In this document: positions 11,722-24,081 of the stretch, piece after piece
How the letters are laid out: each line of letters starts with the position of its first letter
How positions within the stretch are numbered: position 1 is the first letter of the stretch
Assembly (NCBI GenBank): GCA_015680905.1
Contig: CM027377.1
Span: forward strand, 63,323,501 to 63,387,500
Reading direction: 5' to 3'
DNA length: 64,000 nucleotides
Origin: Coptis chinensis
Lineage: Eukaryota > Streptophyta > Magnoliopsida > Ranunculales > Ranunculaceae
The notes under the pieces: model-generated
Database searches by the model: none
Told to the model about the DNA's origin: nothing
The model's input: only the letters and a program-made list of their open reading frames with translations
Position numbers and translations under genes: made by a program

Positions 11722-13202
11722 TGATAAGAGCCCAAAACTGTAGTTTTAACCCCTTAACAATCATACTTTTAGACCAATTATGTGAGTAATAAATAAGAGT
11801 TAACACTGATTACGTGTTTTTATGTATTTCAGGCAGTAAAGTCAATTATGTGCAGAAATGTGCTACTTTGGCGAGATAAAGGAGCAAGGATTGGTTGCTA
11901 AGAAGTTCTGTGATAAAGGCCAAGATTCAAGGAGACAAAGCCTTCGTAAAGTCTGGTCAAAAGCTGAAAGCTCAACACGGGCAGAAACAGTGCACAAGTC
12001 GGTAGAACTTCTGAATACCATATCTTTGGACTCAGACCTCGGAATTGAGCCTACCTTATGCCAAAACGACCGCCTCGGAAAGAGCTTTCCAATGGTCTAA
12101 GCCTTGGTGAAATCAGAAGAGCAAAAAGTAGACAAAAAGTCTATTAAAGCCAAATCCAACTGAATAGCCCTTTCCGGACTGAAATAATTGGGTTTTGGGC
12201 CCAATTTTCCGGCCCAAAACATGGCTCCAAGCCCATACACAATTTTTGGATCTGAAGCATATAAAAACAAAAAGTTTAGCTCTTTGAAAGGGGTAGCTAA
12301 TTAGACCTAAAATATAGATAATTCTAGATCTAGTTTTAATTGTTTTTAATTAAGTTTAGTTTCATTTCATTCCTTGTTTTAGATTAAACCTTGAAAATAT
12401 TGTTATTGCTTGATTAGATAAATAAAATAGTAGATTCTTGTTTATTTTGATTTTTGTCATTTACAATTATTTAGATCTAAATTCCTTTATTACTTGTTAT
12501 TCATTTTCTATTTATTACCTCAGATTTCAATTATTGTTTAGTAAAATTGCATAAGATAGAAGTTTTATATAATGTCTAGTTTTAATTCAATGGGAAATGA
12601 TAGTAGTATGACTCAAGGCTAAACCTCCATTAGAGGGGGTTGAAGAAGCATTGACGAAGCTTGATCCTTGTTAACTTAGAAATCGTCGTGAGAGATTATT
12701 CCACTCTAAAAGGTCGTTGATTCGCCATGAGAATGGGTGGACGACCTCACATGCTAGTTATTGATTGGTAGAGATGTCATGTATAATTATGGATTAGAAT
12801 TACTATTTTGATATGCGAAGCATTCAATTTGGATCACGACGAGTCTTTGTTAGTTGATTAAGTCGAGTTAAGGTGGATTCAATTCCCTTTAATTCTTTAT
12901 CTAGATTCAAACCCTTAGCATTTTATCATTTTGTTATTCGTAACTTGTTAAATTGAATTCACCTCGTAGTATAGAATTCCCCTCGTAAATCTCTCATTAG
13001 ACTTTGGACTAATTAGTTGACATGAAACCATCGCATGCTAAAGAACTAGGAGTGGAACGAATCATTTACTCCCCTATATCTCAGTAGGATTGAGAGTAAA
13101 AATATTTTTGATAAATCTAGTAACAAAGCAGTTTTAGTTTTACTTTCATTTAAAGTTTCATTGTTTTATTCATTAGTAGAATTATTTATTTTACGATTAT
13201 CA
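11722..13202 (+). repeat. 5' LTR of Athila-2
   Basis: It is 1481 bp, starting TGATAAGAGCCC and ending ACGATTATCA. A TATA box candidate, TATAAAAA, lies at 12260-12267, preceded by gggttttgggccc-type sequence. The first 500 bp differ from the 3' LTR much more than the rest does. Confidence 0.93.
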
Positions 13203-13204
13203 AA

Positions 13205-13217
13205 TGGCGCCGCTGCC
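13205..13217 (+). other. Primer-binding site, Athila (tRNA-Asp) type
   Basis: TGGCGCCGCTGCC begins two bases after the 5' LTR. This is the start of the primer site typical of Athila elements, complementary to the 3' end of tRNA-Asp. The match fades after 13 bases. Confidence 0.85.
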
Positions 13218-13334
13218 ATCTTAGTTCCCTTTAGCATTGGTTTCATAGTATAATTAGTTATTTTTAAGTCTCATTAAACCCACCCACCCTTGTTTGATTC
13301 ATACTGTGGTTGTTCGTTTCAACACTTAAATTTT

Positions 13335-13510
13335 CCTCGCGAAAATACACGGAGCGCACCTGTGCCCAAATAGAGCGCTACCTGCGCTCAAACGCCTGGA
13401 AATTCATTTTTGTACGGAGCACACCTGTGCCCAAACAGAGCGCCACCTGCGCTCAAAACACTGGACATCGGACAAGTCCTAAGCGCACCTACGCCCAAAA
13501 CGAAATTTCA
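13335..13510 (+). repeat. GC-rich minisatellite in Athila-2 leader
   Basis: There are imperfect units of about 35-55 bp built on GAGCGCACCTGTGCCCAAA and its variant gagcgccacctgcgctcaaa. The patch is sharply richer in G+C than its surroundings. Related motifs recur in the post-integrase region (20140, 21355, 22575) and before ORF Y (24680-24910). Confidence 0.7.
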
Positions 13511-13796
13511 CCTACCCCCCCCAAGACCTAGAACTCCGAAGTTGTCACACAAGCACACCTCTCTCTACTGAAATTGCTCGATTTCCTCAGGTTTGTTTCA
13601 AACTTTCCATTTCTTCAAGTTTTCAGTGTTCTAACTTGTTATACACACTGAGCACGCGTAAACAAGAAGCTATTCGTAAGTGAAGTAAGGAGGCATTCAG
13701 GTACTCTTTTCTTCCACACCTCGCATCTCCAGTTAGAGGTTTATACTACTATATCAAGATTGTTTGGAGTGTTGTCGTGTTTAGACTTACCCTTGC

Positions 13797-15600
13797 ATGA
13801 GATTGAAGTCTGGTCGGAGAAAAACACCGAACGTAATTAACCGTCAACGTCAACAAACACGTCTATCTAGTATACCAATCACTACACCTCTAGCTACTAT
13901 TCCACACACCACACCTGACATAATGGCTGAAGAAAGAGAGACTCCTCTCTCCGACTTTTACAAATCCTTGAGCGATAGCCCTAAATCTTGCATCGTTCTA
14001 GCAGACCCAGTGGGGGATTTTCGAATCCCCCCAAACATATTTAATTTGTTACCCGTTTAGACCATGAAAAACCTTATTAGCACATGCGTAGGATTGAACA
14101 AGTCCTTACAACATTCCACCATCCTACGGTTGGTGCGGAACAAATTAAACTGAGGGTATTTCCCTTCACCTTAGCCGATAAGGCGGCGTCTTGGTTAACT
14201 CGCCCAAAGCCTAATTCTCGTGGACTCGTGGGCTAAACTTGTTCAGCTGTTTATGGAACATTTTTACCCACCCCTAAAGACGGATGAGATGCTTTCCAAG
14301 ATTCATTTCTTTCGACAAAATCCTCATGAATCATTTTCAGAGGCTTGGAATCATTTCACCGATCTCCTTATAGAGTGTCCACATCATAACCTAGTGAAAG
14401 ACATGTTAGTTCGTGCCTTTTTCAAAGGACTTCTACACCACCATAAAGAAGTCCTCGGAGGCTTACAAATTTTTAGAATATCAAACTAAGCGCAATAATA
14501 ATTGGGGGTAGTGATGATATCCCCGCCTCGCTAGTTCTTCTTCAACAGTTAAGGCCTCCAGTATGTTTGAGATGAAATCCGATCCAGAACTTAAAAATTT
14601 AATCGAATCTCTAACTAAAAAGGTAGAGGCTATTTATGTTCAACAAAAGCCTATCCCCGTCATGAATGTCAACTCCAATCCATGTAATTTCTGTTTGAGT
14701 CCTGAGCACCCTGACTCCTATTGTCCTCTCGCCTATGAACAACAACAATCGAGCAAGATAATGTTTGCTCCATTAATAGCTATCCTATTCCTAATGCCCC
14801 ATGGAGACAAAATCCCAACTTCAGGTTGGCGAAATAATCAACAAGTTACACCTCCAGGGTTTAATAACCAAAATGTTAGGCAAGCAAACAATTATAACCA
14901 AGCTCCACCTAGGCAAGGACAAGGACAAGGTTAGGGGAATTATAATAATTATAACAACCAAGCGCAACCACGACAAGGTCAAGCACAAAGTCAGGGTAAT
15001 TATAATAGTTATAATACCAATAGAGGTATCGTTTCGGTTAACAATAATAACTATCACAACCCGCCCATAAATAATCAACATGAGATAGTTCCAGTCGCAC
15101 CACCTGTGACTACTACACCTACACAACTGGATCGTATCGACGCCTTTATACAGGTTACCCAACAACTTTTCCAATCAATGACTCAATCGAACCAACAGAT
15201 CTTACAATCCATAAATCAGGGCATACAACAGTTAGCCCAAGAGAAAGCCCAACCAATAGGTGTGTTTCCAGGCCAAGCGATACCAAACCCTAAAACAGCA
15301 AACACAGCCTTTGAGGTAAACGGTAATACTAGTACGGAAACTACAACCGTTGGTGAGCTAAATGCCATCACCACTGTCCGTTCTGGTAAAGTGGTTGATA
15401 ACAAAGTAACTATGCCTATAGTTACCCCACCAGTAGTCCCTACACCGGATATCGAACTAGATACCAAAATAGAAACTGAGAGCCTACCACTGTAGAGTTA
15501 CCAGTTAAACCACAACCTAAGAAACAGATACCCAAGGTTAGACATCCAGTTGAGCCATACGTTAAATATAGAGAGAAACCACCGTTTCCCTAGAAATTAG
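13797..15600 (+). pseudogene. Athila-2 gag, broken
   Basis: It can be followed through several frames. It begins near the ATG at 13797, with a retrotransposon gag domain at 14220-14460 (LFMEHFYPPLKTDEML, FRQNPHESFSEAWNHFTDLL). A zinc knuckle, CNFCLSPEHPDSYC, lies at about 14680-14725 with the C-x2-C-x4-H-x4-C spacing. A long N/Q/Y-rich low-complexity stretch then precedes the Athila-type motif ITTVRSGKVV near 15370. The protein would package element RNA. At least four frame breaks or stops separate the recognisable parts. Confidence 0.85.
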
Positions 15601-18600
15601 CCATGCTAACCAGGGATACAAACTTTGAAGAGATTAGGAACGTTTTCAAAAATCTAACGATAAACCTTCCTTTTCTTGAAGCTATTAAAAAGCTACCTAA
15701 CCACGCTAAGTTTCTTAAGGAGTTGTGCACTACTAGGCGTAAGACCAACATACCTAAAGACGCTTTCTAACCGAACAGTTCCCAACTTTATCGAAAAATA
15801 ATGGAATTGTTAAGTACAAGGACCCCGTCGCCCCATCAGAAAATGCACCTTAGGAGATTCCCACACGACGACTTTTTTATTAGACACGGGGGCGAAGTGT
15901 TAACTTACTCCCATTTTATTTGTATAAACAAATAGGTCTACAGGAAATACAACCTACAAAAATGACGTTGCGGTTAGCGGACGTGTCTATAAAGTATCCT
16001 AAGGGTGTAGTGGAAAACGTGCTTTTGTTAAGGTTCGTGATTTCTACTATCCCGCAGATTTTGTTATCCTCGATACGTAAGTCGCTAACAACTCAGACCG
16101 ATCATCTTAGGGCGTCCCTTCTTGGCAACCGCCAACGCCATTTATAAATTGTCGCGATGGTAAGATGTCCTTATCTTTTGCCATCTTTTCTGTTGAGGTA
16201 AATGTTTTAAAATGATGAAACAGTTACCAGAATTGTCTATAGATGGGGAGGTTAGCATGATCGAGAGCTTAGCTCAAGATTATTTTAACAACACGTTTCC
16301 CGAAAACCATATGTATAAATTCCTTTCTTTTAGAACTTCAGATTTTGTAAATGACTCCTACTTAGAGGAACTCAACACCATCCTTGAGTCCACACCAATT
16401 GTAGACCCTTCGGTTGCTCCATATACTGAGTATGAAGACTTGCTACCTAAGCAAGTATTTATTACTCAAGATGAGGACCCTAATGAAACATCTATTGACA
16501 TTCCTTCCACCCCGGTGCTTAAACCTCTTTCCCCGGAGTTAAAATATATTCAACTTGATACGGATGGTAGTCATCCGGTAATTATATCTTCTCTGTTATC
16601 TAAGGATGAAGAGACACGTTTAATCAGGGTGATTAAGGAACATCGGTCTGCGATTGGTTGGTCCCTAGCCGCCACTAAGGGAATTGACCCTAATGTTTGC
16701 ACTCATCGTATCCATTTGGAGGATAACGCGAAGACTTCTCGCGAACCTCAGGGTCCCTTGAACCCTGCCATGAAAGAGGTGGTTAGGGAAGAAGTCTTAT
16801 GATTACTCAATGCGGGTATCATATACCCAATCTCCGATAGCGAATGGGTAAGTCCCATTCATGTAGTTCCTAAGAAATCGGGGGTTACCATGGTACGTAA
16901 CGCTAAGGGTGACTTTGTTTTCACACAAGGTCCTATAAAATGGAGAATCTGTATTGATTACAGACGTTTAAATGCTATGACACGAAATGATCACTTTCCT
17001 TTACCTTTTATAGATCAGATGCTCGAACGTCTAGCTGGTCATGCTTTTTATTATTTTCTGGATGGCTACTCTGGCTATTTTCAGATTATTATTGATATTG
17101 ATGACCAAGAAAAGACTACCTTCACATGTCCCTTTGGAACGTATGCCTATAAACAAATGCCTTTCGGCCTTTGTAATGCTCTTGGTACCTTCCAGTGGTG
17201 TATGCTTCATATATTTAGTGACATGGTAGAGCACTTTATGGAAGTTTTCATGGATGATTTTTCTATCTATGGAGACTCCTTCACATATTGCTTGTCAAAC
17301 CTGTCTAAGGTTTGGACACGGTGTGAAGAAAAGGGCCTCGTTTTAAATTGGGAAAAATGTCATTTCATGGTGAAAAAGGGCATAGTACTAGGTCACATAG
17401 TATCTAGTGATGGCATCGAAGTAGATAAGGCCAAACTAGATAAGATAACGATTCTACCTATACCACAGACTGTCCGTGATATTATAGCCTTTTTAGGCCA
17501 TGCAGGTTTTTATAGGCGCTTTATTAAAAATTTCTCAAAAATAGCTAGGCCTTTAACTAATCTGCTTTTAAAGGATGCCATCTTTGATTTTAATTTTAAC
17601 TGTAAGCAGGCTTTTGAAACTTTAAAAGCACTTCTAACCTCTGCACCAATTATACAGCCTCCCCGATTGGTCTAAACCTTTCGAACTTATGTGTGATGCT
17701 AGTGATTATGCGGTTGGTGTCGTCTTTGGGACGTAAACTAGATAATAAGTCCACAGTTATTTATTATGCTAGTAAAACCTTAAACGATGCTCAACAAATT
17801 ATACAACTACTGAAAAAGAATTCTTAGTCATCATTTATGCTTTAGATAAGTTTCGCCCTTATTTGGTTGGTTCTAAAACTTTAGTTTACACGCACCATCA
17901 AAACCACCAGGTACCTTCTTACAAAGAAGGATGCTAAGCGAGATTAATCCGATGGATTCTTCTCCTGCAAGAGTTCACATTAGAAATAAAGGACAAAAGA
18001 GGGATCGAAAACGTAGTTGCCGACCACTTATCTAGACTTACAAACGACGATGATAGTGATTCTGAGTCCATACCGGACTCTTTTCCTGATGAGCATCTGT
18101 ATGCTATTTTTTCAGAACCATGGTATGCTGACATTGTAAATTATTTAGCGGCTGATGTTATTCCTTATGATTGGTCAAGAAATGAACATAAGCAGTTCTT
18201 GGCCAGAGTTAAGTTATACTACTGGGATGAGCCCTACCTTTTTAAGTATTGTGCAGATCAGATTATTCGTCGTTGTATTCCCCAGTGGGAATATAATGAA
18301 GTTCTATCGTTCTGCCATGACAAAGAGTGTGGTGGCCATTTTAGTGGAATGAAAACAGCCACTAAAGTTCTTTAATGTGGATTTTATTGGCCTACCCTTT
18401 TTAAGGATGCCCAAGTGCATTGCAAGACGTGTATTCGTTGCCAACAACTTGGGCGAATCACGAAGCGTAATATGATGCCATTAAATCAAATCATGATAGT
18501 AGAAATTTTTGATGTTTGGGGAATTGATTTCATGGGTCCCTTCCCTGTTTCCCATGGTTTCATTTATATTCTAGTTGTCGTGGACTATGTGTCTAAATGG

Positions 18601-19389
18601 ATAGAGGCCATGGCTTGCCGTAGCAATGACCATAAGACTGTTGTATTTTTTATTAAGGAGTATATTTTCTGTCATTTTGGCATCCCTAAAGCCATCATTA
18701 GTGATGGTGGAACACATTTTTGCAACAGAGTTGTTGCATCTTTAGTGAAAAAGTATGGAGTTACACACAAGGTAGCAACTCCTTATCATCCACAAACTAG
18801 CGGACAAGTATAAGTTTCTAATATGGAAATCAAAAAGATTTTAGAAACAACTGTAAATCCTGATAGGAAATATTGGTCGAAGCATCTATCGGATGCCTTA
18901 TGGGCGTATAGGACGGCTTTCAAAACTCCTATAGGTATGTCTCCCTTTAGACTTGTATTTGGGAAACCTTGTCATCTGCCCGTTGAATTAGAGCACCGTG
19001 CTCTGTGGGCTATAAAAATCCTTAACTTTAACATTGATGAGGCGAGTGTCAAACGCAAGTTGCAATTGAATGAGCTTGAAGAAATCCGTAGCGATTCTTA
19101 CGATCTCGCGAAAGATTATAAAGCTAACATGAAACGTGTTCATGATAAGCAAATCTTGCGCAAAGAGTTTGTGGTCGGTCAAAAGGTCTTGCTTTACAAC
19201 TCCCGTCTACATATTTTCCCAGGGAAACTAAAACCCGTTGGTCCGGTCCTTTTTAAGTTATCAAGTCACCCCTTACGGGCAATCACCTTGGTAAATCCCA
19301 AGGACAACAGTACCTTTCAAGTCAATGGCCAACGGTTAAAACATTTTCACGAGCTTCTGTCCCCTGATGTAAAGGAAGTCCTTTTATAG
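15601..19389 (+). pseudogene. Athila-2 pol: protease, RT, RNase H, integrase, broken
   Basis: Protease (about 15840-16200) is the most decayed part. RT lies at 16800-17675 with CIDYRRLNAMT, PFGLCNALGTFQ and the catalytic FMDDFSIYG. RNase H follows at about 17676-18030 with several stops (the end motif VVADHLSRL is intact). Integrase runs from about 18290, with the zinc-binding HDKECGGH...CKTCIRCQQ part and then the core motifs [10 protein letters not shown] and [10 protein letters not shown]. In place of the third catalytic residue (Glu in the GQ-V/A-E-V-SN motif) there is a TAA stop at about 18810. The C-terminal part ([17 protein letters not shown]) is open to 19389. The end of this gene is the part that was triplicated. 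Confidence 0.9.
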
Positions 19390-20224
19390 GACCCTGTCTA
19401 TGAGGACTGACCTTTGTCATTTGGTGTACTTCCTTTCACTTTCATATAGTGGTAAGTGCACCATTCAGGTAACCGGGCCCTCCCTATGGAGTGTGTGGCT
19501 GTAAGTACCGGATCCTAAGTCCACGTTTCACATAATTCACGTTTTCCACTTTTGCATGTTTTCTCGGATTTTAAGTCATGTTCCTCTATGTGGTGAATTA
19601 TGTATTTATTGTTTTTCGTTTTTCTTATAATAAACTATTATAAAAATAATAAATAATAAAAAATAATAAAATAATAAAAAGAAAAAAAAATTATAAAATC
19701 ATAGAAATAGCAATCCAACAAGTCTTGGGAATCTGACTTTAAACGACCCACGTTTAAAACAAATTTTGTGTTTAAAAATTTGTTTAGGGGTGGGCAGTCG
19801 GTCTTTCCATCCGGATTGCTCGAACTTTCCATTTGTGTTGCTTAGGCCCGTTAGTCATAGTTCATTCGGGTTGACGTTATCTATAACTTAGATTTCGTTC
19901 GTTCGCATAACTTACATCACACACGCACTTCGAGGCATTTTTCCACCTTCTTATACATCACCCATGGTTGGAATTGAGTGTTTTACGGATCATTAGATTG
20001 GAAATTCTCTACTGATAATTTTCATAACTCATTCGCCAAAATCGGACCAGTAACGAAGCGGCAAATTTAATTTGAAATCACGCGAAATATCGAAAAAGTT
20101 CGGAATTCGATTTGGGCTTGGGCTCAACTCGCGCGCACGTGCGCCGCACCTGCGCCCCCTTTCTTCCCAAAAAAAATAGTATCGCGATTTCTAATTCCAC
20201 CACCGCCATTAACAAAGTTTTCAA

Positions 20225-20690
20225 CCGTGCTCTGTGGGCTATAAAAAGCCTTAACTTCAACATTGGTGAGGCGGGTGTCAAACGCAAGTTGCAATTGAAT
20301 GAGCTTGAAGAAATCCGTAGCGATTTTTACGATCTCGCGAAGGATTATAAAGCTAACATGAAACGTGTTCATGATAAGCAAATCTTGCGCAAAGAGTTTG
20401 TGGTCGGTCAAAAGGTCTTGCTTTAGAACTCCCGTCTACATATTTTCCTAGGGAAACTAAAAACCCGTTGGTCTGGTCCTTTTCTGGTTACTGAAGTCAT
20501 CCCTTACGGGGCAATCACCTTGGTAAATCCCAAGGACAACAGTACCTTTCAAGTCAATGGCCAACGGTTAAAATATTTTCACGAGCTTATGTCCCCTGAT
20601 GTAGAGGAAGTCCTTTTACAGGACCCTGTCTATGAGGAACTGAACTTTGTCATTTGGTGTACTTCCTTTCACTTCCATATAGTGGTAAGT
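20225..20690 (+). pseudogene. Integrase C-terminal fragment, second repeat unit
   Basis: This repeats the last 130 or so codons of the Athila integrase (ALWAIKSLNFNIGEAGVKRK onward) without the catalytic core. A chance ORF joins it to upstream non-coding sequence from 20112. A TAG near 20425 replaces the Tyr codon that is present in the other two copies. It is a by-product of the tandem duplication. Confidence 0.85.
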
Positions 20691-21447
20691 GCACCATTCA
20701 AGTAACCGGGCCCTCCCTATGGAGTGTGTGGCTGTAAGTACCGGATCCTAAGTCCACGTTTCACATAATTCACGTTTTCCACTTTTGCATGTTTTCTCGA
20801 TTTTTAAGTCATGTTCCTCTATGGGGTGAATTATGTATTTATTGTTTTTCATTTTTCTTATAATAAACTATTATAAAAATAAAAAAATAATAAATAATAA
20901 ATAATAAAAAAAATTCTAAAATCATAGAAATAGCAATGCAACAAGTCTTGGGAATCTGACTTTAAACGACCCATGTTTAAAACAAATTTTGTGTTTAAAA
21001 ATTTGTTTGGGGGTGGGCAGTCGGTCTTTCCATCCGGATTGCTTGAACTTTCCATTTGTGTTGCTTAGGCCCGTTAGTCGTAGTTCATTCGGGTTGACGT
21101 TATCTATAACTTAGATTTCCTTCGTTCGCATAACTTATGTCACACACGCACTTCGAGGCATTTTTCCACCTTCTTATACGTCACCCATGGTTGGAATTGA
21201 GTGTTTTATATATCATTGGATTGGAAATTCTCTACTGATAATTTCCATAACTCATTCGCCAAAATCGGACCAGTAATGAAGCGGCAAATTGAATTTGAAA
21301 TTGCACGAAATATCGAAAAAGTTTGGAATTCGATTTGGGCTTGGGCTCAACTCGCGCGCACGTTCGCCACACCTACGCCCCCTTTCTTCCCAAAACAAAT
21401 AGTATCGCGATTTCTAATTCCACCACCGCCATTAACAAAGTTTTCAA

Positions 21448-21863
21448 CCGTGCTCTGTGGGCTATAAAAAGCCTTAACTTCAACATTGATGAGGCGGGTG
21501 TCAAACGCAAGTTGCAATTGAATGAGCTTGAAGAAATCCGTAGCGATTCTTACGATCTCGCGAAGGATTATAAAGCTAACATGAAACGTGTTCATGATAA
21601 GCAAATCTTGCGCAAAGAGTTTGTGGTCGGTCAAAAGGTCTTGCTTTACAATTCCCGTCTACATATTTTCCTAGGGAAACTAAAAACCCATTGGTCTGGT
21701 CCTTTTCTGGTTACTGAAGTCACCCCTTACGGGGCAATCACCTTGGTAAATCCCAAGGACAACAGTACCTTTCAAGTCAATGGCCAACGGTTAAAATATT
21801 TTCACGAAGCTTCGTCCCCGATGTGAGGGAAGTCCTTTTACAGGACCCTGTCTATGAGGACTG
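21448..21863 (+). pseudogene. Integrase C-terminal fragment, third repeat unit
   Basis: This is the same fragment in the third unit. Here it is open through the HWSGPFLVTEVTPYGAITL motif, which is damaged in the first copy, so this copy keeps the best-preserved chromodomain-like C-terminus of the three. A frameshift near 21808 alters the last residues. Confidence 0.85.
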
Positions 21864-22682
21864 ACCTTTGTCATTTGGTGTACTTCCTTTCACTTCCATA
21901 TAGTGGTAAGTGCACCATTCAGGTAACCAGGCCCTCCCTATGTAGTGTGTAGCTGTAAGTACCGGATCCTAAGTCCACGTTTCACATAATTCACGTTTTC
22001 CACTTTTGCATGTTTTCTCGATTTTTAAGTCATGTTCCTCTATGGGGTGAATTATGTATTTATTGTTTTTCGTTTTTCTTATAATAAACTATTATAAAAA
22101 TAAAAATAATAATAAATAATAAATAATAATAAAAAATTCTAAAATCATAGAAATAGCAATCCAACAAGTCTTGGGAATCTGACTTTAAACGACCCATGTT
22201 TAAAACAAATTTTGTGTTTAAAAATTTGTTTGGGGGTGGGTAGTCTGTCTTTCCATCCGGATTGCTTGAACTTTCCATTTGTGTTGCTTAGGCCCGTTAG
22301 TCATAGTTCATTCGGGTTGACGTTATCTATAACTTAGATTTCCTTCGTTCGCATAACTTACGTCACACACGCACTTCGAGGCATTTTTCCACCTTCTTAT
22401 ACGTCACCCATGGTTGGAATTGAGTGTTTTATGGATCATTGGATTGGAAATTCTCTACTGATAATTTCCATAACTCATTCGCCAAAATCGGACCAGTAAT
22501 GAAGCGGCAAATTGAATTTGAAATTGCACGAAATATCGAAAAAGTTCGGAATTCGATTTGGGCTTGGGCTCAACTCGCGCGCACGTGCGCCGCACCTACG
22601 CCCCCTTTCTTCCCAAAACAAACAGTATCGCGATTTCTAATTCCACCACCGCCATTAACAAAGTTTTCAAAATAACCAAAAT

Positions 22683-22690
22683 TAAAAAAA

Positions 22691-22721
<31 letters not shown>

Positions 22722-22724
22722 AAA
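22683..22724. repeat. Simple AAAT tetranucleotide repeat
   Basis: This is an ataa/aaat run of about ten units just after the third repeat unit. Confidence 0.9.
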
Positions 22725-22950
22725 CCTAACTACACCCACGCCAAGCATTTAAATCAATCCGAAATCTTCTCCAAACCATTACCACCACCAACCCCAACAA
22801 TTTTAAAACTCCGAAAACCACCAAAAATCTAAAAATTTGGAGCTGCTGCGCCACTGACGCGCCACCACCATCGGTTCTTTTTAGTAAAGTTGTCTGAATT
22901 CCATCCCCACACTCCATTATATAAACCCGTAGATTGTTTCCATATTTCCC

Positions 22951-24081
22951 ATGGTTATTTTAAGACGTCGGATTTTGCTGGAGCACGCATTTGTTGTCGA
23001 CCGCTTCGCGCCATTTTACGACGCGGAGATGATTAGGATTTTTACCACTATAATTTGGTGGAACAATTTTATATGAAGAGAGAGGTGGAGGGGGATCGAA
23101 TTTTTGTTAAGGGTGCGGGGAGAAGGAATGAAGTATCGCGAGAGTTGTTGGCTGAGCTGTTAGGAATTACACTAGAACGCCACCTTGAAGCCACCATTCA
23201 GGAATCGCAGTATACTGGAGTTCCTGCTTTGATGAAAGATACTGTTGTGGAGGGTGAATACAATCCGAGTTCTCATTGTGTCCACCAGTCAAGTCTGAGA
23301 ACCAACCAACTGACTGTAACTCAGTGGATTGGTAAGAACGTCCTCGGAAAAGAAAAAGTCAGCGACATCGGTATGCAATGTCTGCACGTTCTCTGGATTT
23401 TGCAAACGAATAAGTATAATTTCTGCATCCTCGAATTAATTTTAAATGTGATTAGAGGAGTGGGACAGAGCACTGCGCCCCTTCCAGTATTGATCACTAA
23501 GATCATGCTGTCTTTTAGAGCTGTCGCAAAATCTGCTCCTATTAAGATCAAATTGCATTCTAATGCAAGCATTTATACGGATTGCATCCAAGAGACTTGG
23601 CCGTTGTCTGAAGGAAATATAGTTGAGTTGGAGGATGAAATGGAAGATATGACATGTCTGGATGAAGATGCATTAGATAGCTGTAGTTCTAATTTAGAAC
23701 GCATGCAAGTCTTTATGAACCGGCTTATGTTGCGTTTATGGTATTTGTGAAGATATCCGAGCTAGACAGATTGTAGTTCGAAATAAACAAACGAACCTTC
23801 AGATGAGAGTTGAAATGCTCGAAAGGGGTCAGGAAGATATCTTGTCTAACATGGAGACTATCCACCAGCGTCACCAAGCCCAATATGTAGTACTCAGGAC
23901 TGAGATGGAAGCATAGCGCTTGTTCCGAATAGAGATGCTACGACGCATGCCACCCTTGGAGGGTTCTATTTCAGATGAGTCTAAGAGGCATGATCGTCAT
24001 CGCCGAAGAACAGATGGCGCAGGCAATTCATCACTCCAAGACCAATCTCCATCTCCGAGTCCAGCTTCATCTCGTGGCTAG
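22951..24081 (+). pseudogene. Athila extra ORF X, copy 2 (putative plant transposon protein)
   Basis: It starts at the ATG at 22951 (MVILRRRILLEH), shifts frame near 23040, and is open from 23055 to 23750 (231 residues). It shifts again near 23730 and then matches the C-terminal half seen intact in copy 1 up to 24081, with one TAG near 23914. Motifs include DRFAPFYDAEMIR, TVTQWIGKNVLG and ILNVIRGVGQSTAPLPVLIT, which resemble the putative plant transposon protein domain of Athila-like elements (family assignment from memory). The full protein would be about 370 residues with a coiled coil and a serine-rich tail. Function unknown. Confidence 0.65.

Larger units (their letters stand above)
18996..22670 (+). 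repeat. Tandem triplication of 1.22-kb unit in Athila-2
   Basis: Units are 18996-20224, 20225-21447 and 21448-22670 (1229, 1223 and 1223 bp). Each starts ccgtgctctgtgggctataaaaa inside integrase and runs through the gene end and about 800 bp of non-coding sequence to acaaagttttcaa. The junctions between units read ttttcaa|ccgtg, so both were formed by joining the same two points. The outer flanks are gagca on the left and aataacc on the right. The copies are very similar and differ mostly by point changes. Confidence 0.93.

Noticed and set aside
20112-20426. A novel gene joining a GC-rich leader to integrase sequence
   Set aside because: The reading frame simply crosses the junction between two tandem units. 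The same accident occurs at 21323.
22726-22917. Minus-strand ORF before ORF X
   Set aside because: It is in the leader of ORF X, absent as an ORF from the equivalent place in Athila-1.
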